Below are positions 34,928 to 43,496 of a stretch of 64,000 nt of DNA, piece after piece. The position numbers were made by a program, and so were the translations under genes. Under the pieces are notes generated by a model. That model had not been told where the DNA came from, did not search any database, and was given only the letters and a program-made list of their open reading frames with translations. The DNA is from CALXVA01 sp944393025 (GTDB taxonomy: Bacteria > Bacillota > Clostridia > TANB77 > CAG-508), in assembly GCA_963931445.1 (NCBI GenBank), contig OZ007016.1, forward strand, positions 682,001 through 746,000. Reading direction: 5' to 3'. Position 1 is the first letter of the stretch. Every line of letters starts with the position of its first letter.

Positions 34928-35293
34928 ATGTATAACAGATTTAAAGGATGTTGTCATATGCATTGTAATAATAATCAAGTCTTAGAAGATGTATGTGATG
35001 ATGTTGTAAATATGCCAAAAATGAATTGTTGTAATATAAATAGTTGTGATACAAATCAGTATGAGTGTGATTGTGGATTTGATGAAGAAACAAATGTATT
35101 TCCATTAAATCCAATGCTTGCACAAAGTTATGTACCAATTCAAACATTAGACAAAACTTTTACACCTTGCTGTGGATTAAAAAATGGAACAATTTTTCCA
35201 GAACTAGTTAATCCATATGAGCCATGTCAAAATATGAAATTTAATGAATATTTAAAAAGCAGAAATAAAATTGGAGAGGGGTGTAATGGATAA
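34928..35293 (+). CDS. cotJA: Spore coat protein CotJA, Cys-rich N-terminal extension
   Basis: 121 residues; CotJA is usually nearer 80. The CotJA core is LAQSYVPIQTLDKTFTPCCGLKNGTIFPELVNPYEP (about 62-98). The first 50 residues are an added Cys/Asn/Asp-rich segment with CC, CC and CxC groups; 13 Cys in total. CotJA and CotJC belong to the inner spore coat in Bacillus. The AGGAGG SD lies 7 nt before the ATG, and the stop overlaps the cotJB start by one base. Confidence 0.88.
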   Translation: MYNRFKGCCHMHCNNNQVLEDVCDDVVNMPKMNCCNINSCDTNQYECDCGFDEETNVFPLNPMLAQSYVPIQTLDKTFTPCCGLKNGTIFPELVNPYEPCQNMKFNEYLKSRNKIGEGCNG

Positions 35294-35682
35294 TGGAAAA
35301 TGATTGTGAGTACATTCCACAAGGAATAAATGCAGCATTTGGATTTAATACACCACAAATTTTAAATAATGATATGAATTGTTGTAATAATTGTAATCAA
35401 GAAGAATGTATGCAAAATAGAAATGCATTAAGAGCAGAAATGATGAAACAAATAAAATGTTTAAATTTTGCAGTTGTAGATATAGCTGAGTATCTTGATA
35501 CACATCCAGATGATAAAAAAGCTTTATGCTTACACAGAGAATATTGTAATCAATTGGAAGAACTTAAAAATAAATACCAAAAAATATTTGGACCACTTAG
35601 CATATATTATCCATGCAACAAATGGAGATGGCTAGAAGAGCCTTGGCCATGGGAAAGGAGTGATTTTAATGTGGACTTATAA
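35293..35682 (+). CDS. cotJB: Spore coat protein CotJB, Cys-rich N-terminal extension
   Basis: 129 residues. The CotJB core runs from about 46: LRAEMMKQIKCLNFAVVDIAEYLDTHPDDKKAL, then YCNQLEELKNKYQKIFGPLS and the C-terminal WRWLEEPWPWE. The N-terminal 45 residues (CEYIPQG ... NCCNNCNQEEC) are a Cys/Asn-rich addition. It overlaps cotJA by 1 bp and cotJC by 14 bp, so the three are one operon, expected to be mother-cell expressed. Confidence 0.9.
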   Translation: MENDCEYIPQGINAAFGFNTPQILNNDMNCCNNCNQEECMQNRNALRAEMMKQIKCLNFAVVDIAEYLDTHPDDKKALCLHREYCNQLEELKNKYQKIFGPLSIYYPCNKWRWLEEPWPWERSDFNVDL

Positions 35683-36310
35683 TAAAGTATTACAATATCC
35701 AATAAATATAAAATGCCCTAATCCAAAACTTGCAAAGTTTATAATATCACAATATGGTGGACCAGATGGAGAACTAGCTGCTTCTCTTAGATATTTATCA
35801 CAGAGATTTGCAATGCCAGATCAAAAATCAAAAGCAATATTGAATGATATAGGAACTGAAGAATTAGCTCACCTTGAAATGGTTGGAACTATAGTACATC
35901 AATTAACAGATGGGGCATCTTTAGAAGAAATAGAAAAAGCAGGACTTGGAGCATACTATACAGACCATGGTGTAGATGTATATCCACAGTCGGCTGCTGG
36001 AATGGCTTTTTCAGCAAATGCGCTAGCTTGTAAGGGAGATGTAATAGCTAATTTACAAGAGGACTTAGCTGCTGAACAAAAAGCAAGGGCAACTTATGAA
36101 AAGTTAATTGATTTATGTTGTGATGAGCCAGATGTAGTTGAACCACTAAAATTTTTAAGAGCAAGAGAAGTAGTTCATTTTCAAAGATTTGGAGAAGCAC
36201 TTAGAGGAGTACAAGATAAGTTAGCAGAAAAGAAATTTTATATGAATAATATGAATTGTATGAATAATAAAATGATGAACAATAATATGAATAATGATTG
36301 TGGATGTTAA
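35669..36310 (+). CDS. cotJC: Spore coat manganese catalase CotJC
   Basis: 213 residues from ATG 35669, 8 nt after AAAGGAG. Non-haem Mn-catalase fold: FIISQYGGPDGELAASLRYLSQRFAMPD, the ligand motif EELAHLEMVG (about 68-77), ANLQEDLAAEQKARATYEKL and LRAREVVHFQRFGEAL (Glu/His ligands). Detoxifies hydrogen peroxide at the spore coat. The last 22 residues are an unusual Met/Asn repeat tail with Cys (NNMNCMNNKMMNN ... DCGC). Followed by a strong terminator. Confidence 0.94.
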   Translation: MWTYNKVLQYPINIKCPNPKLAKFIISQYGGPDGELAASLRYLSQRFAMPDQKSKAILNDIGTEELAHLEMVGTIVHQLTDGASLEEIEKAGLGAYYTDHGVDVYPQSAAGMAFSANALACKGDVIANLQEDLAAEQKARATYEKLIDLCCDEPDVVEPLKFLRAREVVHFQRFGEALRGVQDKLAEKKFYMNNMNCMNNKMMNNNMNNDCGC

Positions 36311-36314
36311 TCAT

Positions 36315-36351
36315 AAAAATACACATTTAATATATTTAAATGTGTATTTTT
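36315..36351 (+). terminator. Terminator of the cotJ operon
   Basis: AAAATACACATTTAA pairs with TTAAATGTGTATTTT around a short AT loop, with a T5 tail. Confidence 0.85.
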
Positions 36352-36394
36352 GTGTATATAATAATTATAAATACATATAGTAATTATTTTATCA

Positions 36395-36423
36395 TTGTTA
36401 AGGATAAAAAATCATGATATAAT
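36395..36423 (+). promoter_or_regulatory. Promoter of the Sua5/YrdC gene
   Basis: TTGTTA (36395-36400), 17-bp spacer, TATAAT (36418-36423) with TGA before the -10. Confidence 0.7.
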
Positions 36424-36473
36424 AGCTTATGCATCAAGAGATGAAATAATTATATAAAAAAGAGGAAGAAAAA

Positions 36474-37103
36474 ATGTCAAAATATATAAATTTTGAAAAT
36501 AATATAGAATATACAAAATTAAAAGAAGTAGCAACTGCAATAAAGAATGGGAAAGTAGTAGTGTTCCCAACAGAAACAGTATATGGAATAGGAACTAATG
36601 GATTAGACGAAAAAGCAATAGAAAAATTATACAAACTAAAAAAAAGACCTAAAAATAAGCCTATTAGTTTATTAGTAAACAACATAGATATGATAAACGA
36701 TATTGCAGAAGATATAACTGAATTAGAATACAAATTAATAAATAAATTTATGCCAGGACCACTTACTATTATTTTAAAAAAGAAAAATAAAATTCCAGAT
36801 ATTTTAACAGCAAATTCAAGTACAGTTGGAATTAGAATACCAGAAAATGAAATAGCAATTAAATTAATAGAATATGCAAATGTTCCACTTGCAACATCAA
36901 GTGCAAATATTTCAGGAGAAGCAAGTGGTATTAATTTAAAAAATATTATGAAAGATTTTAATGACGACATAGATTATTATATAGATGGTGGGTTTAGCAA
37001 AATAGGAATTGCATCTACTGTAGTACAAGTATTTGATGGTATACCACATATCTTAAGAAAAGGAGTAATTACAATAGACGATATAAAAAAAGTAGTAGAA
37101 TAA
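36474..37103 (+). CDS. L-threonylcarbamoyladenylate synthase (Sua5/YrdC family)
   Basis: 209 residues, a YrdC domain without the long C-terminal Sua5 domain. It activates threonine, bicarbonate and ATP to threonylcarbamoyl-AMP for the t6A modification at position 37 of ANN-decoding tRNAs. Motifs: VVFPTETVYGIGTNGLDEKAIEKLYKLKKRPKNKPISLLV (about 25-64), FMPGPLTIILKKKNKIP, TVGIRIPENE, PLATSSANISGEASG. AGAGGAAG lies before the ATG. Partner genes (tsaBDE) are not in the window. Confidence 0.94.
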   Translation: MSKYINFENNIEYTKLKEVATAIKNGKVVVFPTETVYGIGTNGLDEKAIEKLYKLKKRPKNKPISLLVNNIDMINDIAEDITELEYKLINKFMPGPLTIILKKKNKIPDILTANSSTVGIRIPENEIAIKLIEYANVPLATSSANISGEASGINLKNIMKDFNDDIDYYIDGGFSKIGIASTVVQVFDGIPHILRKGVITIDDIKKVVE

Positions 37104-37139
37104 ATATGACAAAATATGACATTTTTCTACATATTATTA

Positions 37140-37168
37140 TTGAGAGATTATCAAAATTATGATATAAT
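37140..37168 (+). promoter_or_regulatory. Promoter of the DUF4097-like gene
   Basis: TTGAGA (37140-37145), 17-bp spacer, TATAAT (37163-37168) with TGA in front; roughly 80-nt 5' UTR. Confidence 0.65.
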
Positions 37169-37251
37169 TCAATTCGTATGTACTTTTAAAGAAATACTTC
37201 CATATATGTATTCAGTAATAATTATTATAGTACAGTTTAAGGAGGAAAATC

Positions 37252-38019
37252 ATGATTATTAATGGTAGTGTCTATCAAGGAAATTTAACAATTCTAAATG
37301 GACGGGTGATTGGAGAAAAAGAAAGTGATGTTTTTTCAACCAAAGATTATGATGAAACCAAAAGGGAACAGGCAGCCAATATTGAAAAAATTTCTATCAT
37401 AAGTGATGTAGATGTGGAACTATATTCATCTAATACTGATAGTATAATTGCACATTTGCGTGGAAAAGTAATATCTAGTAACGAAATTAGATTCGAAGTA
37501 AAAAAAGTCGGGGATGAAATAACGATTTTGGCAAAACTAGTAAGAAGTACTGCTAGTTTAAATCAAATATCTGTTGCGTCTGGAAATTCAATTACCATAA
37601 ATAATTCCAGTTTTATAAACATTGGTGAATTAAAATTGGAGGTTCAAATCCCTAAGAGAATTTTTAGAGAGATCTCAGTTGAAAGCATAAATACTGATAT
37701 TGATGTAGAAGATGTAAATGCAAGTAGCATTGCAATCGATAGCGAAAATGGAGATGTATGTTTGTCTGCAATATTCCAGTTTTTAAATGTAGATTGCAGA
37801 AACGGAAACATTGATATTGATTCTGAAGCCAAAAGCAATATTAGACTAAATGTTAACAGTAAGAATGGTGATATTAGTGTAGATATTGCAAATTTAAGAA
37901 GTTCTGAAGTATTGGTTAATTCAAAAAATGGTAAAACAAAAAACAAACCAAAATTAGTGGGAGAATATCTAGCATCTGGTTATATAAAATCAAAGAATGG
38001 AGATGTAAGATTCCACTAA
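37252..38019 (+). CDS. DUF4097-like beta-repeat protein
   Basis: 255 residues without signal peptide or membrane helix. The second half is a beta-solenoid-like repeat: SINTDIDVEDVNASSIAIDSENGDVCL, NVDCRNGNIDIDSEA, NVNSKNGDISVDIAN, LVNSKNGKTKN, IKSKNGDVRFH, i.e. recurring S(K/E)NGD turns. This is the DUF4097 adhesin-like pattern, found widely without a fixed function. AAGGAGG precedes the ATG. Codon use is slightly less AT-extreme than its neighbours (CGG, GCC, CGT, TCC appear), which may hint at acquisition. Terminators and promoters on both sides make it a single-gene unit. Confidence 0.75.
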   Translation: MIINGSVYQGNLTILNGRVIGEKESDVFSTKDYDETKREQAANIEKISIISDVDVELYSSNTDSIIAHLRGKVISSNEIRFEVKKVGDEITILAKLVRSTASLNQISVASGNSITINNSSFINIGELKLEVQIPKRIFREISVESINTDIDVEDVNASSIAIDSENGDVCLSAIFQFLNVDCRNGNIDIDSEAKSNIRLNVNSKNGDISVDIANLRSSEVLVNSKNGKTKNKPKLVGEYLASGYIKSKNGDVRFH

Positions 38020-38059
38020 AACTTTGCAATCATTAAAAAAATATAATAAAAATGATTTT

Positions 38060-38088
38060 CACGCTTTTCTTACTTAAAGAAAAGCGTG
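38060..38088 (+). terminator. Terminator of the DUF4097-like gene
   Basis: CACGCTTTTCTT (38060-38071) pairs with AAGAAAAGCGTG (38077-38088), followed by TTTTAT. Confidence 0.8.
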
Positions 38089-38135
38089 TTTTATGTTTAT
38101 ACAGTATTTAATATAAAATTATAAGGTTAAACATG

Positions 38136-38171
38136 AAAAAAATATCACTCAAAAATGAATGATATTTTTTT
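38136..38171 (-). terminator. Terminator of tRNA-Leu
   Basis: AAAAAAATATCA and TGATATTTTTTT form a 12-bp stem; on the minus strand it ends in T7 just downstream of the tRNA. Confidence 0.65.
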
Positions 38172-38207
38172 CAATTCTGTTTGATGCGTTCAAAACAGAT
38201 ACATCAT

Positions 38208-38291
38208 TGGTGCGGATGAGAGGACTCGAACCTCCACGCCGTTGGCACTGGTTCCTAAGACCAGCGCGTCTGCCAGTTCCGCCACATCCGC
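38208..38291 (-). tRNA. tRNA-Leu (UAG)
   Basis: On the minus strand: acceptor GCGGATG ... CATCCGC, long variable arm typical of Leu, anticodon stem CTGGT/ACCAG around loop CTTAGGA (anticodon TAG), T arm GGAGG-TTCGAGT-CCTC, and an encoded CCA end. 84 nt including CCA. Confidence 0.95.
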
Positions 38292-38311
38292 ATATTTAAT
38301 TAACAAAATAT

Positions 38312-38341
38312 ATTTTATCACTAATTTATAACTATTGTCAA
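38312..38341 (-). promoter_or_regulatory. Promoter of tRNA-Leu
   Basis: On the minus strand: TTGACA (38341-38336), 18-bp spacer, TAAAAT (38317-38312) with TGA before the -10, about 20 bp before the mature 5' end. Confidence 0.75.
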
Positions 38342-38461
38342 GACAAATTAATTAAAAAATGAATAAAATTTGAAATACCTAAGTATTATATATTAATAAA
38401 AAAATTATAAATATTAACTAGATTTATAATAAAAATATACTAGAAAAGGGATGAATTGAGA

Positions 38462-38983
38462 ATGAAAAAAATTAGAAACTGGCAAATTATTGCTATTTTA
38501 TTTACTTTAGTAGTGGGAACATTATTACATTTTACTTATGAATGGTCAGGAGAAAATAAAATTATAGGCACATTTAGTGCTATAAATGAAAGTACATGGG
38601 AACATCTAAAATTGATTTTTTTCCCAATGTTAGTATTTTCTATATTTGAAGGAATAAAAATTTATAAAGAAACTAACAATTATATTGAAGCAAAAGCAAT
38701 AGGAATAATATTTGGAATACTTTTTATAACAATATTTTTCTTTGCTTATACAGGAATAATAGGAACTAATTTTGCAGTATTAGATATTGGAAGTTTTATA
38801 ATAGGTACAATATTATCAGAAATATTAGCATATAAGATTATGAAAATGAAAAGTTTTTCTACTAAAAAAACAAGAATTATATCAATAAGTATATTAGTTA
38901 TATTGGCAATACTATTTGTTATTTTTACATTTAATCCACCAAATATAAATTATTTTAGAGATCCAGTACAATTAACTTTATAA
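38462..38983 (+). CDS. DUF6512-like integral membrane protein
   Basis: 173 residues with about five membrane helices. Notable segment LLHFTYEWSGENKIIGTFSAINESTWEHLKLIFFPML (about 18-55), a conserved His/Trp/Glu-rich region between helices 1 and 2 typical of the DUF6512 family. Function unknown. A TTG two codons upstream (38456) lies 5 nt after AAAAGGG and could be the start instead of ATG 38462. Downstream rlmD has its own -10 box. Confidence 0.75.
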   Translation: MKKIRNWQIIAILFTLVVGTLLHFTYEWSGENKIIGTFSAINESTWEHLKLIFFPMLVFSIFEGIKIYKETNNYIEAKAIGIIFGILFITIFFFAYTGIIGTNFAVLDIGSFIIGTILSEILAYKIMKMKSFSTKKTRIISISILVILAILFVIFTFNPPNINYFRDPVQLTL

Positions 38984-38989
38984 ATATGG

Positions 38990-38995
38990 TATAAT
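38990..38995 (+). promoter_or_regulatory. Possible rlmD promoter, extended -10
   Basis: TATAAT at 38990-38995 preceded by ATGG (TGN motif); no clear -35. Confidence 0.4.
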
Positions 38996-39029
38996 AAACA
39001 AGTAAATAATTATAAAAAGAGGTAAAAAA

Positions 39030-40406
39030 ATGAACAACATACCTGTAGAAAAAAACAAAGAATATGAAGTAGAAATAATTGATAATGGTTATGAAGGAGA
39101 AGGAATTGCAAAAATAGATGATTTTACTATATTTGTAAATGGAACAATTAAAGGCGAAATATGTAAAATATTAATTGTAAAAGTAAATAAATCATTTGCT
39201 TTTGGAAAGTTAATAGAAGTTATAAAAAAATCAGAAAATAGAGTAGAAACAGATTGCATTACATATAAAAGATGTGGGGGTTGTAATTTAAGACATATAA
39301 AATATGAAGAAACACTAAGAATAAAAAAAGAAATAGTACAAAACTTAATAAATAAAAGTCTAAACAATAAAATAGATGTAAATGATGTAATCGGTATGGA
39401 GAATCCATATTATTATAGAAATAAATTGCAATATCCAGTTGGTAAAAATAAAGATGGAATACCAGTTATGGGAGTTTTTGCAAATAGAACTCATGAAATT
39501 ATTCCAACAAAAGAATGTTTAATACAAAATAAAAAAGCACAAGAAGTTGCAAATACAATTTTTTCATTTATTAAAGAAAATAATATACCAATATATGATG
39601 AAAAAACAAGAAAAGATGGAATAAGGCATATTATAATAAAAATAGGTGTATTAACAAATGAAATAATGTGTGTTATTGTGACAAGTCAGAATAATATAAA
39701 GAATGAAAAAGAATTAGTAAATATTATAAAAAATAAATATTCAGAAGTAAAAACTATTGTAAAAAACATAAATGATAAAAATACAAATGTTATTTTAGGA
39801 GATAGAAATATTATATTATATGGAGATGGCTATATTTTAGATAAGCTTGATAAATATAAATTTAAAATATCTACAAAATCATTTTATCAAATTAATCCTA
39901 AACAAACTGAGAAATTATATAAAAAAGCAATAGAATTTGCAAATCTAGATAAAAAAGATGTACTTTGTGATTTATATTGTGGCATTGGTACCATAGGAAT
40001 ATTTGCATCAAATAAAGTAAAAAAGGTATATGGAATAGAGATAGTAGAAGAAGCAATAGAGATGGCAAAAGAAAATGCAAAATTAAATAATGTAGATAAC
40101 ATAGAATTTATTGCAGGAGATGTGGAAGTTGCTTTTAAAAAGTTATTAGAAGATGATGAAGTTAAACCAACAGCTATAATAGTAGATCCACCAAGAAGCG
40201 GATTAGATAATGTTACAATAAGTAAAATTTTAGAAACAGAAGTAGAAAAATTAATATATGTAAGTTGCAATCCTGCAACATTAGTAAGAGATATAAAATT
40301 ACTAGAAGAAAAATATGTAGTAAAAGAAATCCAACCAGTTGATATGTTTCCATATACAAGCCATGTGGAGTGCGTATGCTTATTAAATTTGCAAAATAAA
40401 ATTTAA
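39030..40406 (+). CDS. rlmD: 23S rRNA (uracil-5-)-methyltransferase, RlmD/RumA type
   Basis: 458 residues. Order: TRAM domain (EYEVEIIDNGYEGEGIAKIDDFTIFV, about 10-35), 4Fe-4S ligands C-X5-C-X2-C in DCITYKRCGGC (from about 75) plus a fourth Cys in KECLIQ, then the SAM-dependent methyltransferase domain with DLYCGIGTIGIFA, VDPPRSGLDN and the catalytic Cys in VSCNPATLVRD (about 412). Methylates uridines of 23S rRNA (m5U) in Gram-positives; the exact target site cannot be read from sequence. Confidence 0.93.
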   Translation: MNNIPVEKNKEYEVEIIDNGYEGEGIAKIDDFTIFVNGTIKGEICKILIVKVNKSFAFGKLIEVIKKSENRVETDCITYKRCGGCNLRHIKYEETLRIKKEIVQNLINKSLNNKIDVNDVIGMENPYYYRNKLQYPVGKNKDGIPVMGVFANRTHEIIPTKECLIQNKKAQEVANTIFSFIKENNIPIYDEKTRKDGIRHIIIKIGVLTNEIMCVIVTSQNNIKNEKELVNIIKNKYSEVKTIVKNINDKNTNVILGDRNIILYGDGYILDKLDKYKFKISTKSFYQINPKQTEKLYKKAIEFANLDKKDVLCDLYCGIGTIGIFASNKVKKVYGIEIVEEAIEMAKENAKLNNVDNIEFIAGDVEVAFKKLLEDDEVKPTAIIVDPPRSGLDNVTISKILETEVEKLIYVSCNPATLVRDIKLLEEKYVVKEIQPVDMFPYTSHVECVCLLNLQNKI

Positions 40407-40463
40407 AAGTTAAAGAGAATTCTAAACAAGTAGAAATATTCAAATTATAATATGGAGTGAAAT

Positions 40464-41219
40464 ATGAATTTAAAAAAATTAATTAATAAAAGCAAGAAAA
40501 ATCATATATATTGGATAATTACATTTATTGTTCTTATTTTAATAGCTATTTTCTTAATTATATATGCTAATCTTCCTTATACAAATTTATCAATGCTATT
40601 ATTAAGTATGTTTTTAGGATTTAGGGGATTAATTTATTTTGCTGAAAGAATTATTAATTTTAAAAAGTTAATTAATTACTGTGGAATAGATAATTTGGAC
40701 TATGAACAAATATTAATAAAATGTAATGAAAAATTTACTTATCAAAGTCCTGATAATGCTTTCTGTGACCACATTTATGTTAATAAAGAATATATATATA
40801 TAGTTAATAATGATGTATTAATTATTCCTAAAAAAGAAATTAATGAAATAGTTGTTAGTCAACAAATGAAAATAATTAATCCTAAAACATTTAATATTTC
40901 TAAATGGCAAAATACTTTTTTATTAACTACTAATAGAGGGTTACCTGATACTATTTATTGTGTTTATGAAGTAGAAATTCATATAAATGGTAAGTGTTTA
41001 AAAAGCTCTTTAATAAAAGAAGTAGGTGAAAATTTATTAGATTTCTTTAATAGCAATAATATAAAATATAAGCTAATAACTATAAATAATTTTAATGATG
41101 ATATATATAGAAAAAAGGGAATGACAAAATTTAAAAAAGATGTTATTCCTGGTATAATATTTTTAATAGTTATAATGATATTAATTATGATAGCTTTTTA
41201 TCTAGAAAATAAACAATAA
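40464..41219 (+). CDS. Membrane protein of unknown function
   Basis: 251 residues: two N-terminal helices (about 18-38 and 42-60), a roughly 150-residue soluble domain (YVNKEYIYIVNNDVLIIPKKEINEIVVSQ ... NTFLLTTNRGLPDTIYCVYEVEIHING) resembling PH-like/YcxB-like sensors in its strand pattern, and one C-terminal helix (about 225-245). I recognise no family; the PH-like view is an impression. A GGAGTGA SD precedes the ATG. Codon use is even more AT-rich than in its neighbours. Confidence 0.65.
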   Translation: MNLKKLINKSKKNHIYWIITFIVLILIAIFLIIYANLPYTNLSMLLLSMFLGFRGLIYFAERIINFKKLINYCGIDNLDYEQILIKCNEKFTYQSPDNAFCDHIYVNKEYIYIVNNDVLIIPKKEINEIVVSQQMKIINPKTFNISKWQNTFLLTTNRGLPDTIYCVYEVEIHINGKCLKSSLIKEVGENLLDFFNSNNIKYKLITINNFNDDIYRKKGMTKFKKDVIPGIIFLIVIMILIMIAFYLENKQ

Positions 41220-41390
41220 ATAGAGTAATTATATGATATCAAATATAATTGTTAGAAAAAATTATTAAATGAATTATAGTGATTTTATTAGTAAATGTTG
41301 TAATTGGCTTTAAACTAAAATATATCAAAATTAATTAGTAATAATAACTTTTAGCTAAAAAAAGAGGAAAATATTTTAATGTTATTTATA

Positions 41391-41435
41391 AAAATAAGTC
41401 AAGGTTAAATATATTACACAACCTTGACTTATTTT
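41391..41435. terminator. Terminator in the 41.2-41.7 kb gap
   Basis: AAAATAAGTCAAGGTT (41391-41406) pairs with AACCTTGACTTATTTT (41420-41435), a 16-bp stem. The rest of the gap 41220-41675 holds only a promoter and a 23-codon frame (41554-41625) that begins right at the -10 box and is unlikely to be translated. Confidence 0.75.
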
Positions 41436-41524
41436 GGATAATAAAAAATTCTTCATATTTTAGAGTGCACTTTATGATTTCTTTGTTCAAAAGCTCATAT
41501 ATTTAGCAAATTCAAGTAAATTTA

Positions 41525-41553
41525 TTGAGTAAAATTTAAATTTATGATATAGT
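41525..41553 (+). promoter_or_regulatory. Promoter upstream of the Nudix gene
   Basis: TTGAGT (41525-41530), 17-bp spacer, TATAGT (41548-41553) with TGA in front; about 115-nt 5' UTR. Confidence 0.6.
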
Positions 41554-41675
41554 ATGAAACAAAAGGAAGAATTAATAATTGTTTCAAGTAATAAAGAAAA
41601 AATAAAACAAGTGCAAGAAGAATAGCTTTAGAGAAACTAAATTGGAGATAAAAAATAAAAAGGAGAAAATGTAAT

Positions 41676-42209
41676 ATGCAAGAATATTTTGATGTATTAA
41701 ATGAAAAAGGTGAATTTACGAATAAAGTAGCTACAAGAGAAGAATGTCACGAAAAGGGGCTATGGCATAGAGCTGTATATGGATTTGTATTTAATAAAAA
41801 TGGAGATGTTTTGATTCAAAGAAGAAGTGCAAATAAAAAGCTATGGCCAAATCTATGGGATGTTACTGCAGGTGGACATGTGTTAGCTGGAGAATTTGGA
41901 GAAACAGCATTAATAAGAGAAATAAAAGAAGAATTAGGAATTAATGTGGAAAAAAATGAAATAAGATATCTAGTAGGATCTATATCTACAAATATTAAAG
42001 GAAATATAATAAATAATCATTTTAATGAATGTTATATAATTACAAAAGATATAAATATTGCAGATATAAGATTACAACTAGAGGAAGTTTCAGAAATTAA
42101 ATGGTTTACAAAGCAAGAAATATTAGATAGAATAAATAATAATTTTGAAGGGATTACAGATAAAACAGGAGTATGGAATTTCTTAAAAAAATATTATGAG
42201 ACATTATAA
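41676..42209 (+). CDS. Nudix hydrolase (YfcD/isopentenyl-isomerase-like)
   Basis: 177 residues. N-terminal FDVLNEKGEFTNKVATREECHEKGLWHRAVYGFVFN and the Nudix box GHVLAGEFGETALIREIKEELGI (GX5EX7REX2EEXG pattern, about 69-91). The layout EYFDVLNE...GLWHR resembles the Nudix subgroup near isopentenyl-diphosphate isomerase, but the nucleotide or pyrophosphate substrate is unknown. AAGGAG lies before the ATG. Confidence 0.88.
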   Translation: MQEYFDVLNEKGEFTNKVATREECHEKGLWHRAVYGFVFNKNGDVLIQRRSANKKLWPNLWDVTAGGHVLAGEFGETALIREIKEELGINVEKNEIRYLVGSISTNIKGNIINNHFNECYIITKDINIADIRLQLEEVSEIKWFTKQEILDRINNNFEGITDKTGVWNFLKKYYETL

Positions 42210-42296
42210 AGTAGTAAACTAGATATATTGAATATATGAAAAACAATTTATTAAAATAAACCAAAAATTAGAACAATACAAGGAGAGTAGTATAAA

Positions 42297-43463
42297 ATGA
42301 CAAACTTACTAATTAAACTATTCATAAAAGATAAAGATAATATAGAAAATCATGAAGTTAGAGGCAAATATGCAATGCTTTCTAGTATTACAGGTATAAT
42401 AGTAAATATTTTGCTTTCTGTATTTAAACTTATTATAGGTATATTTGCCAATTCAATGTCAATAATATCAGATGCCTTAAATAATGTTTCGGATGCAGGC
42501 TCATCAATAGTTACAATGATAGGCTTTAAAATGTCACAAAAAAAGGTGGATGCAGATCATCCATGGGGACATGGAAGAATGGAATACATAACAGGTTTTT
42601 TTGTTGATATTTTAATAATATTAGTGGGTTTTGAACTATTGCAAAGTTCTGTAGATAAAATAATACATCCAGAACTACCAAGTATAAGTAATATTACGAT
42701 AATTTTGCTAATAATAGCAATACTTGCAAAGTTATGGTTATTTGTGTTTTATAAGAAAATTGCTAAAACTATTAATTCAGCAGCAATAAAAGGAACTGCT
42801 TATGATAGCATATCAGATTCTATATCAACTTTAGCAGTATTAATTTCAGCATTTGTAGCTAGATTTGCCAATATTTCAATAGATGGTTATGTAAGCTTAT
42901 TAGTATCTATCTTTATTCTGGTTACAGGTTATAAAGCAATAAAAGAGATAATTGATTTGTTATTAGGGCAAAAACCAGATTCAGAATTTGTTAAACAAAT
43001 TGAAGAATTTGCTAAAAAATATGAGACAATAGAAGGAATTCATGATATTATGGTACATGACTATGGACCTGGAAGAAAAATAGTTTCATTTCATGCAGAA
43101 GTACCAGCAAATTCTGATATATGTAAATGTCATGATATAATAGACCAAATAGAACAAGATATGTTTGAAAAATTTCAATGTATAACAACTATACATATGG
43201 ATCCAATAGTTGTTGATGATGAAGAAATAAATGAAACGAGAAAATTTACAGAAGATATAGTAAAAAATATAAATAAAGAATTTTCGATACATGATTTTAG
43301 AATGACAGATGGTGGAGAGAGAATAAACTTAATATTTGATTTAGTTATACCTACAGATGAAAAAATAAATATAAATGAAACAATAAATAAGATACAAAAA
43401 GAAATTCATAGTAAAAATCGAAAATATTATGCAGTAATAAAAGCAGAATATTCTTATGTATAA
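42297..43463 (+). CDS. Cation diffusion facilitator family transporter
   Basis: 388 residues: six membrane helices (about 25-215) and a cytoplasmic ferredoxin-like C-terminal domain. Metal-site motifs are SDALNNVSDAGSS (helix 2) and the cytoplasmic-loop His motif HPWGHGRMEYITGF; helix 5 has DSISDSISTLAVL. The C-terminal domain carries HDIMVHDYGPGRKIVSFHAEVP with further His/Asp ligands. Likely exports Mn, Zn, Fe or Co by proton exchange. The C-terminal extension beyond about 300 is longer than in minimal CDFs. GGAGAG precedes the ATG. Confidence 0.92.
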   Translation: MTNLLIKLFIKDKDNIENHEVRGKYAMLSSITGIIVNILLSVFKLIIGIFANSMSIISDALNNVSDAGSSIVTMIGFKMSQKKVDADHPWGHGRMEYITGFFVDILIILVGFELLQSSVDKIIHPELPSISNITIILLIIAILAKLWLFVFYKKIAKTINSAAIKGTAYDSISDSISTLAVLISAFVARFANISIDGYVSLLVSIFILVTGYKAIKEIIDLLLGQKPDSEFVKQIEEFAKKYETIEGIHDIMVHDYGPGRKIVSFHAEVPANSDICKCHDIIDQIEQDMFEKFQCITTIHMDPIVVDDEEINETRKFTEDIVKNINKEFSIHDFRMTDGGERINLIFDLVIPTDEKININETINKIQKEIHSKNRKYYAVIKAEYSYV

Positions 43464-43496
43464 AAATTAAAGATTAAGTATTGAGGAGTGGTAATT

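Noticed and set aside
41554..41625. 23-codon ORF MKQKEELIIVSSN... before the Nudix gene
   Set aside because: Its ATG directly abuts the -10 box, so the transcript would begin after it, and it has no SD.
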